A stretch of DNA of 64,000 nucleotides from NCBI RefSeq assembly GCF_963678635.1, contig NC_087070.1, positions 18,631,318 through 18,695,317 on the forward strand. Direction: 5' to 3'. Positions 57,074 to 64,000 of the stretch are shown here, piece after piece. The notes beneath the pieces were generated by a model that worked only from the letters and a program-made list of their open reading frames with translations, did not search any database and had not been told where the DNA came from. This DNA is from Symsagittifera roscoffensis. Lineage: Eukaryota; Xenacoelomorpha; Acoela; Convolutidae. The position numbers and the translations under genes are program-made. Each line of letters starts with the position of its first letter. Within the stretch, counting starts at the first letter, position 1.

Positions 57074-57480
57074 AAAAACAGAAAACTTCTTTTGAAACAA
57101 TTTTTTAATTTAAAACTTTTGCAGTTGTGATTCGAAGGTTATAAAAGTCTCCGTTGAACTTTTTAATTTTGGTCGAATTTTGAGCGAATGAATGTATTGA
57201 GGCTTTATTTTAAAAACAGATCATTTATGCAGTGAAAAACTTCATTTTACAGCAAAAAAAATTACTTGAGCGCTTCTCTGAGTGTTTTCTGATAAATGAA
57301 AACTTGATCAAATCAAAAAAATTGAAGAAATAAGAATTTTTTGAAGATTAAATTAGCAACGGAGAAAAAAGAACAAAATCGATCAATTTAAAGCAGATAA
57401 CAGCCGAGCTAAAAATTCAGAGTTCACCCTGAATAAACAATGAATATCATTAGCATCTATAATTAAATTCGCTTACAGGG

Positions 57481-58129
57481 AAATTGCCGGGAATCAGACT
57501 TTAGGGTGTAAAGGCGACCATGTAACCTCAACCAAGTGAATACAAGTCTGAAAGAGAAGAAGGTTTATTAATAAAGCATATAACAAAAGCAAGTAAGGCC
57601 TGTAAAAAAGCTTCTCTACGAGAAAAAATCTAGTTGCCAATCACAAGACACTTGCTCTGGCAAGTGTAAATTAGAGACGTTATGATAACGATAAAAAAAA
57701 GAGGCGAAGAACAGCTTTGCATCACTTACGATGCAACACAAACATAGCATTGCAAGCTAATGTTTTTGTTGCATCATCGATGAAAACTAGGCCAACAAAA
57801 GTCTGGTAAGTTATTGTGGTGCCGAAAACAAAATTTCGGACTCCCGGAACTTCTGAAATTTCGAATTTTATTTTGTGGAATTTCGAAATTTCTGTAATTT
57901 AAAACGTTAACACATACCTGTGGAAAATCAGTTTTACCCTTCAAACGACGCAGAATAGATTTCAAGGCCAAGCAAACATAAGCAGATGCAAATGAGGCCA
58001 AATAAATCTTCATAAAGTAGAAAAAGGTAAAATAGAAAAAACAACAGGAATAGAAAGAAAAAAAACCGCTCACAATACGAAAAAAAAACTGCTGATATCG
58101 CTACAAACCCTTAGCGTATAAACCATAAT
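57481..58129. other. Non-coding stretch with hairpins
   Basis: Three hairpin-forming repeats are present. One has perfect 7-bp arms, cacttgc/gcaagtg (about 57649-57666). One has 16-bp arms with one mismatch (57730-57775). The third is an AT-rich palindrome built on gaaatttcgaa near 57855-57893. No gene. Confidence 0.6.
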
Positions 58130-60530
58130 CAGACTGTAAACGTGGGGGAATTCACAATATCTCTAGGCCGGTCTTGCTCGCTATTTCACACGGCCGCAAT
58201 ATGTTCCCTTTGGTACTGAGGTCAGCGGGGCAACCGATTCCCAGTACTGTTCACAATCCCAAAAGGATTTGGTGGCTGGCAGCTATGTACTGTACTGTGC
58301 TGCTCGCCCCGTGATTCGTGCTCTTCCGACTGTATCTCACCCGTCAATCAATAATCGATCGCAACAACAATTCCAATAATAAGAATGAATTAAGAAATAA
58401 ATATAACCAAATACAGAGTAGCCTATAATTGGCTGAAATATAAATTAATCATTCAATTAAAGAAAGGTGTGCGCGATTACCATTATTTAAACCAACTGCC
58501 TCCAGCAGTTCAATTAACACCTCACTACTAACTGACGTTCTCCTCGAAAGCTTCTTTCAGTATCAATCGTTCAACAACAATTCCGCTATCCACTAACATT
58601 CACTAACTAATCTACATTCACATTAACAAGTCATACAACTCGTTCTCACTTTAATTTGAGAATCAAGCGACTACCGTAGCTTGTAGCCCAAATTGTTCTC
58701 TAACTAACTGAGAACCAACTACTCGATTCGCTCGCATTAATTCTTCTGTGACGAGAAACAACTACTCTTAATAGTAGCCAACACCTGTTCTGACTCTTAC
58801 AGGCTCTCCGGCACCCTCCAGTTCCTTATCTTTCTTTACACTTAGTTTTAGTTAAGTCACGCCATTCCCTATCAGTCCTGACATCCGCCTAAATCACCCG
58901 TCCGCACATGTTTTAAGACTATATCCCTCCTCCTGTCAACTCTGCCACGTGCCAACTTCGGTTTCTTTTATCAATCTTTTCACGCTTATTAGATACCCGG
59001 TATGCGGTAGCTGTCACTATCTTGACCAAGCAAACAAATGTCGTACGATTCTAATCAAGCAATTCCTGAACTATGTGAACTTCACCTCTCGAGTTCAACT
59101 CAACCTCCAAACCATGCTATGTTTACCCAGTGATCGCCCAAGGTCTTTATTTTAATTATCCCGTTAACGTTCCGACCTCCCAAGCGTAGGGGGAAGCCCT
59201 TTTCATGGGTAGCTAACTAATTTCAGGCATCTAAAATTTCGATCTGTACTCTATTCCAATCCGGACCTTCTAGCTATCAGGGTAAGGTAGTGCGTCTATT
59301 AGGGGTCAAATTAAACCAAGAAGTCACCTCCTGAGAGCCAAGTAAATTTACCGTCCATTCATATTATTTAGGAAACTTAACTCTCATGCTATGCCTCTAT
59401 TACTACCAATTTCTTTTACCCTGATTGATATTCTAATAAAAGCGCATTCGCCAAGCTAAACTGAACCCAATGTTTACCAAGTCCACTCTGAGTTAAATCC
59501 TCTTCTCCAAGGTTGCAATGTAAAATCTATATCTCTATCAGCTTCTGCTCTAGCTCCCGATATATACGTTTTCCCCCCAATTTTTAGCAAGGTGACCCAT
59601 TTTCATTTCCAGGGGTTGGGCTGGGAAAGACGCAATTTTCCGGTGTTAATATTGTCTTTCCATGCAATTTTGGGGTCAAAAAGCCCAAAGGTCAAATTCA
59701 GGTCAACCAGGGTTCAACCGGGGTCAAGCTTCTATATTTGGGTTCAGAATCCCATGGGGGTCCTAACTACCAAGTTTCATTCATATCCCATTAATACTTC
59801 ACGAGTTATACCATTTCTAAGGTCCATTGTCAACTTTTCCGGGAAAAGGATATTAACACCGGAAGGAGTCACCGGAGGGGTTTCACTCACAAAAGGTCTT
59901 TATTCGGGGTCCGTATCTTATGTCCATTGCCGCAATAAAATCGATATGCCCTCGCTCATTATTTTGCGTAAATTGCCTACTTCCGGTCTAAGGGGGTGTT
60001 TTTCCAAGTGCTAATAGCTTCCGGTCAAACCGCCGGATTTGGTTCAAATTATAAAACAAGATGTATCTTGCCACTACCTATCATCCCTCCAAGTTTCATC
60101 TCCCTGCGTTCATCGGTGGCCGAGAAACGACTTCCAGAAGTTACAGGTGGGTTTGTTTACTTGGGCATAAAACCGGAAGTGGGGGTCTTAGGGGTCTGGG
60201 GTTCCAAACTTAAGCTCCCCTTAACTAGGCCTACAACATACTAGAATTTGAGCCCAATAACGCCGCTAGTTTCCGAGTTGTGGTAGGGCCATTTACACTT
60301 CCGGGGACCGTTATCACCTGCCCCCCAAGGGTCTGAGGGGTCCCGTTTTTTGTATGCCCGTGTCAAATCATTTATAGTATCGCTCCTCTGAATTTCATAA
60401 ACCTAGCCACTGTAGTTCCTATTTGGGGGTGGTCCGCTGATTTTACTTCATCTGAGTTTTCTGCCATAAGAGGGACTATATCTTTGAAGATTCAACTATT
60501 TCGAACTCTATCTTTTGTTTGCTCTTCTAC
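58130..60530. other. GC-richer, C-rich island without a clear gene
   Basis: Composition changes sharply near 58130 and back near 60530. The left part is CT/AC-rich on the plus strand with many actaac phrases. The right part repeats phrases such as ccaagtttcat (59769, 60088) and cttccgg. A forward 140-codon frame (59592-60014) and an 82-codon frame (59996-60244) run through these phrases and look like products of degenerate repetition. A transposable element fragment, perhaps of an LTR element on the minus strand, is the likeliest explanation; no partner LTR is visible. Confidence 0.5.
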
Positions 60531-62800
60531 TTAACTTAATGACGAATCAATCTTACGCTCAGGTTACTATAGCATGTACTACAGTAGAATCACCAATTCT
60601 ACACAGACAAATGAAAATAGGCAAATCTTTTTTTCTAATTTAAAACAGCCAGCTGTTTTCCAGATGCGAACCGTAGTCGTTGCCTGTAGAGCAAGTGCCC
60701 GTAGAGCAAGCGTGCTGGGAAAAGTTCAATTTATTATAGCTCCGACTTGAAAACAAGACTTGATAACGCTTGATGATCGCCAGCGTAACACAGAAGCTAA
60801 GCGGAGCTTCGCAACACTTGTGATGCAAGAAACGAATGAAAATCATGAAAAGCCTTCAGAAAAATTGAAATCAATTACTAAACGGCATGAAAGGAGCCAA
60901 ATTTTGGTTCGAAAACTGTTGAGACGGAAACAAAACTTGTCATAAAAAGTTTCATATTTTTTAAAATTAAAATTTTACGAACCATCCAAACTGAAGCACA
61001 TAACCACATAAAGATATATTTTGCCTTCAAAATTACGCAAAAGAATTTGCTTTAGCCATATAACACAGCTAAAACGGTTTAAAAATAACAAAAAAAAACG
61101 GCTGATTTTGAATTTCATTGGCAAAATTACGAGCTTGTGAAATTTCAGTTATAGTGGAACTATTTGAATTGGAACAAAACCCATGTTTTAAAAAGTAAAC
61201 CATTCCAAAAAAAGTTAGCCGTTTCAAAAAAAAAAGAAAATTTAACTGACAGAAACTAAGACGAAAACCATAAACCCAAAACAATTGAGAATAAATAAAT
61301 AGTTAAATGATAGTAGTTTTTCTTGAATTTTTTAAGAAATATGTCACATTAGGAGCAAGAATGCGTCCAGCAGATAAATGAGTCGTCTGAGAAAAGTCAT
61401 CCATGGGAAAAATAAACCGAGTAATCGATTGCAATATCATTGCTTATCGCAACGATAGTTAGTTACTATTCCGAGCAAATAAACTCAAAACTTCCTGGAC
61501 AAAATTTTGAAATTAGTTTCTTCGATTTTCAGTTTTTGAACAATTTGGTGTTCTTGATTTGCCCTAATTGGAGTATTTGAAGACTGGATTCAAGTAGTTG
61601 AAGATTTGAATGAATATCACTATCAGTTAAATTATTTGTAATGTTGAAAAACTACAGTTGAAGCACATTGGTGAAATTACACACAGTCTTGTTTGAGCAA
61701 TAGATTTTGGTAGAATGAATAAATACCCAATCAAAAGTGACAATGCACTCCGTAAGATTAGAATTTAGAAAATCAAGACCACTAAGAAAAACTCAAGTTT
61801 AGAAATTAGAAAAAACTTATAGAAAAACTACTAAAAGCAACTGGAACCTGAACCCGATACCAATATAAATAAATGTCACAGGCACTAGAAAATTGTATGT
61901 AGTTCATGCTTATGTATATAAAAGACAGACAACATCGCATTTTATTGGAACAGACTGCCACCATTCTGTTTCAAAACAATAAACCGTAAAATAAGTTGGT
62001 CACATACATTTTTTTTAACCACATTCTATATTTTTTAAAGAAAACAAGTAGTTTCCATCGAATCTGGTTCTGCAAATTTTTTGTGCTGAACTGCCAAATT
62101 TGAGTTGAGCTTTTTTGTGTTGGACTGCAAAACAGGTGCGAAGTAATTAGAACTATCACCGTAAACTAATTTCTTAAGTATTATGAAACTGCACCATCAA
62201 CGAATCAACAAGAGTTGTCAAATGACTTACGTTGATTATCATTCGGCTAAATTTTCAAAATTAAAGGTTTTTTTTTAAAGAGCGACCCCACATCAGCTTT
62301 AGCAGGTCGCAAGGTTAGCTTTTCTATCAATAGTCACATAGTAAGCATTTAAAACAGTTCTCGATAACTTTGTCAATCATAACCCCAAATCTGGCATTGG
62401 TAAATTTCGTAACTGTTGGGAATGGAGTGGGAATAGAAAATGTGTATGACCAAACTCATATTTCAAGATTGACGCATACAAATACGCTTGCGCGGAACTA
62501 TGTCAAGATTTGAAGTTCACATGTTATACACAGAGGCGAAGTTGTACTTCGCATACACAAGCAAAAATATGACCGACAACGCTACCGAAAAAAAAAACGA
62601 ATGAGTAAAACTTCGAGTCTACAAAATTTCTTCAGCGACGCACGCCAATTATGAGTCTACATAATTGCTAAGTGACACGAGCCAATTATGATGCATTAGC
62701 AGTACCAGTCAATTTGAAAAAAAAATTACCAACTAACATGCCTCAATTTATAAAGCGGACGCATTTTTACTAGCCTACGAAACAGGTCATTAAAAAATCT
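60531..62800. other. AT-rich region, no firm gene
   Basis: A 15-bp direct repeat (gcc(t/c)gtagagcaag) lies at about 60680-60708. A forward frame from about 60760 to 60945 is Lys/Arg/Glu-rich and helical and could be an exon, but has no start or family. A 37-38 bp tandem duplication (gagtctaca...ccaattat) lies at 62615-62689. Nothing else is supported. Confidence 0.5.
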
Positions 62801-62869
62801 GACCCTGCCGAGGTTCGAACCCTCTTACTTTGCTGCTGGTCTTCTTCCGTACCTCTACGCTACAAAACC
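62801..62869 (-). tRNA. tRNA-like Pol III unit, probably tRNA pseudogene or SINE head
   Basis: On the minus strand TAGCGTAGAGGTA matches a Pol III A box and GGTTCGAACCT matches a B box, at tRNA-like spacing. TTTTTT, a Pol III terminator, follows about 3-4 bases after the end. But the acceptor, anticodon and T stems pair poorly and the unit is only 69 nt, so it is not a normal tRNA. A degenerate tRNA or the head of a tRNA-derived SINE fits best. Confidence 0.5.
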
Positions 62870-64000
62870 ATGATACCTTGAAGCTAAAATGCTATTCGTA
62901 GTATAATAGTCTGTGTTAATATCCACAGCATTGACTGTACTTAATAGCTGGATCAAAATGAACACTTTCAAAATGAACACATTTTGTCACAACAATTTCA
63001 GCGCAATAATATTTGCAATTGTTTAGGTTGAAAAAAAATAAAGTTCATGCTATAACACAATCTATACTTGTGTGATAAAACATGTTATAAAAGATAAATT
63101 CACATGTTAAATGAAAATTTTTAAAATTTTTTTATGAACGTAAAACAAATTGTTTAAGTGAAGGCATTGAAGGAAACCCCATAGGATTCCCACAAACAAA
63201 ATCGATTCCTACTGCAGTCCTGGAAGATATACATTAAAACAATTTCTTGCTAAGGCGTCACTTCAATTTATAAACATAGACAACAGACAATTGAAATAAG
63301 TTGTTTATTGCATACAAACAGCAAAAGACTGCATCTATTTTCGCAAACCAAAGAAAGAAAAGATTCTAGAACAACTTATGATTGACAGTGTTTTCCAATA
63401 AAGAAGCTAATTTGAGAAAACTGGATCAATAGATATTTTTTTCTGCTAGAAAATCTGAAAACTAAATTCCTCTTTTGAAACTAGAAGTTGATCACGTTTT
63501 TTGTGATAGTTACACTTATTCTGCTCAATAGAGGGATTTGCTTTCCTTTGACAAAAAAAAGCAAGGTCAAACTGAAAAGAAACAGAAATTCAAACCGTTT
63601 CAACCAAGCAAATGAAGTGCAATGAAAAGAATTCATAAGTCAAACCGCGGAAAAGTAAAATTGATCCTAATTAAAATTTGAGCCATTTCCTGAAAAAATT
63701 ATCAAGACCTATTTAACAGTCTGAACTAAGTTCCTCGATTTTTAAGAAAAAATTTCTGCCATTGAACGAGTAGCAAATACCGGTCCAACTACTCTATCCC
63801 TGCCACATAATGACAAACGCTGAAAATAAACAGACTTAACCTGATTTAAAGGCGGATTACCATTTCATTTGAAACTGGAAACAGAATTTAAAGCTGAAAT
63901 CAAGAATCCTCCGTTTTCTCGAAACCAAAGCAATTTTTGTGAAAACTCTGAAAGTTGAAAAGATTCAACTATTAAGTAAAAGTCACAAATGCAACCATTT
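62870..64000. other. AT-rich right end, nothing seen
   Basis: No ORF above background, no repeats worth naming and no splice-flanked coding-like segment that I could support. Confidence 0.5.

Larger units (their letters stand above)
49500..57480 (+). repeat. Array of two repeat types: U (1.7 kb) and V (1.5 kb)
   Basis: U copies start near 50150, 51856 and 55065. Their shared landmark is ttttttcgaaaatcgactttaa in the first two, diverged in the third. V material lies at 53560-55060, in part at 49500-50150 (matching 54450-55060) and in part at 56820-57480 (matching 53560-54240). The order is (V)-U1-U2-V-U3-(V), so the basic unit is a 3.2-kb V-U block with one extra U. U1 and U2 are about 99% alike by eye and U3 is more diverged, so the U1/U2 duplication is recent. 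Each U carries the same intron-containing small gene. Confidence 0.9.

Noticed and set aside
59592-60244. 140- and 82-codon forward frames in the GC-richer island
   Set aside because: Composition follows repeated DNA phrases, not protein-like constraint, and no motif or splice context is seen.
1-64000. CRISPR arrays, bacterial operons, ribosome binding sites
   Set aside because: The sequence is eukaryotic. The tandem repeats are too long or too degenerate and lack regular spacers.

Overview
This is AT-rich eukaryotic DNA, most likely from an invertebrate animal. It has no operons. It contains a GT-AG intron of 54 nt preserved in three gene copies, Pol III-type promoter boxes, many decayed transposable elements and several families of large tandem repeats. 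A degraded Maverick/Polinton-type DNA polymerase resembles proteins I recall from cnidarians and other invertebrates. I cannot name the species, and nothing here is bacterial.

Layout. Positions 1-764 form a large imperfect inverted repeat. From about 780 to 8017 the plus strand is a purine-rich, broken coding tract of unknown family. Its middle (about 4113-7558) is six tandem copies of a 575-591 bp protein-like unit. On the minus strand, 9290-10736 carries broken pieces of a family B DNA polymerase (zinc finger, middle region, Exo I motif). A small broken gene lies at 12269-12697. A 2.2-kb unit repeated almost three times (13535-18660) carries a zinc-finger-like exon. The stretch 18661-22329 is almost gene-free.

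The dominant feature is a 24.8-kb LTR retroelement (22330-47171) on the minus strand, with two 410-bp LTRs. Read right to left it has: 5' LTR, primer binding site, a leader with repeats, two intact extra ORFs upstream of gag (140 and 316 aa), a broken gag, and a broken pol (protease, RT, RNase H, integrase) of Ty3/gypsy type. A long 3' region follows, holding a small membrane ORF, a Pro/Ser/Thr-rich ORF, an envelope glycoprotein of probable class III (chuvirus-like) type, and a large unknown ORF. That 3' region is present twice, as a 6-kb tandem duplication. Because the LTRs differ by about 4% and the duplicated units by only about 1% (counted by eye), and the units share inactivating mutations, the duplication probably happened after insertion. 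The original element would then have been about 18.9 kb.

Right of the element, 48235-48615 encodes a single-pass membrane protein with a helical, coiled-coil-like tail and a TATA box upstream; it is the best intact host-gene candidate. Positions 49500-57480 are an array of 1.7-kb and 1.5-kb repeats holding three copies of a small intron-containing gene. Positions 58130-60530 are a compositionally distinct island without a clear gene. The right end is mostly featureless apart from one tRNA-like Pol III unit at 62801-62869.
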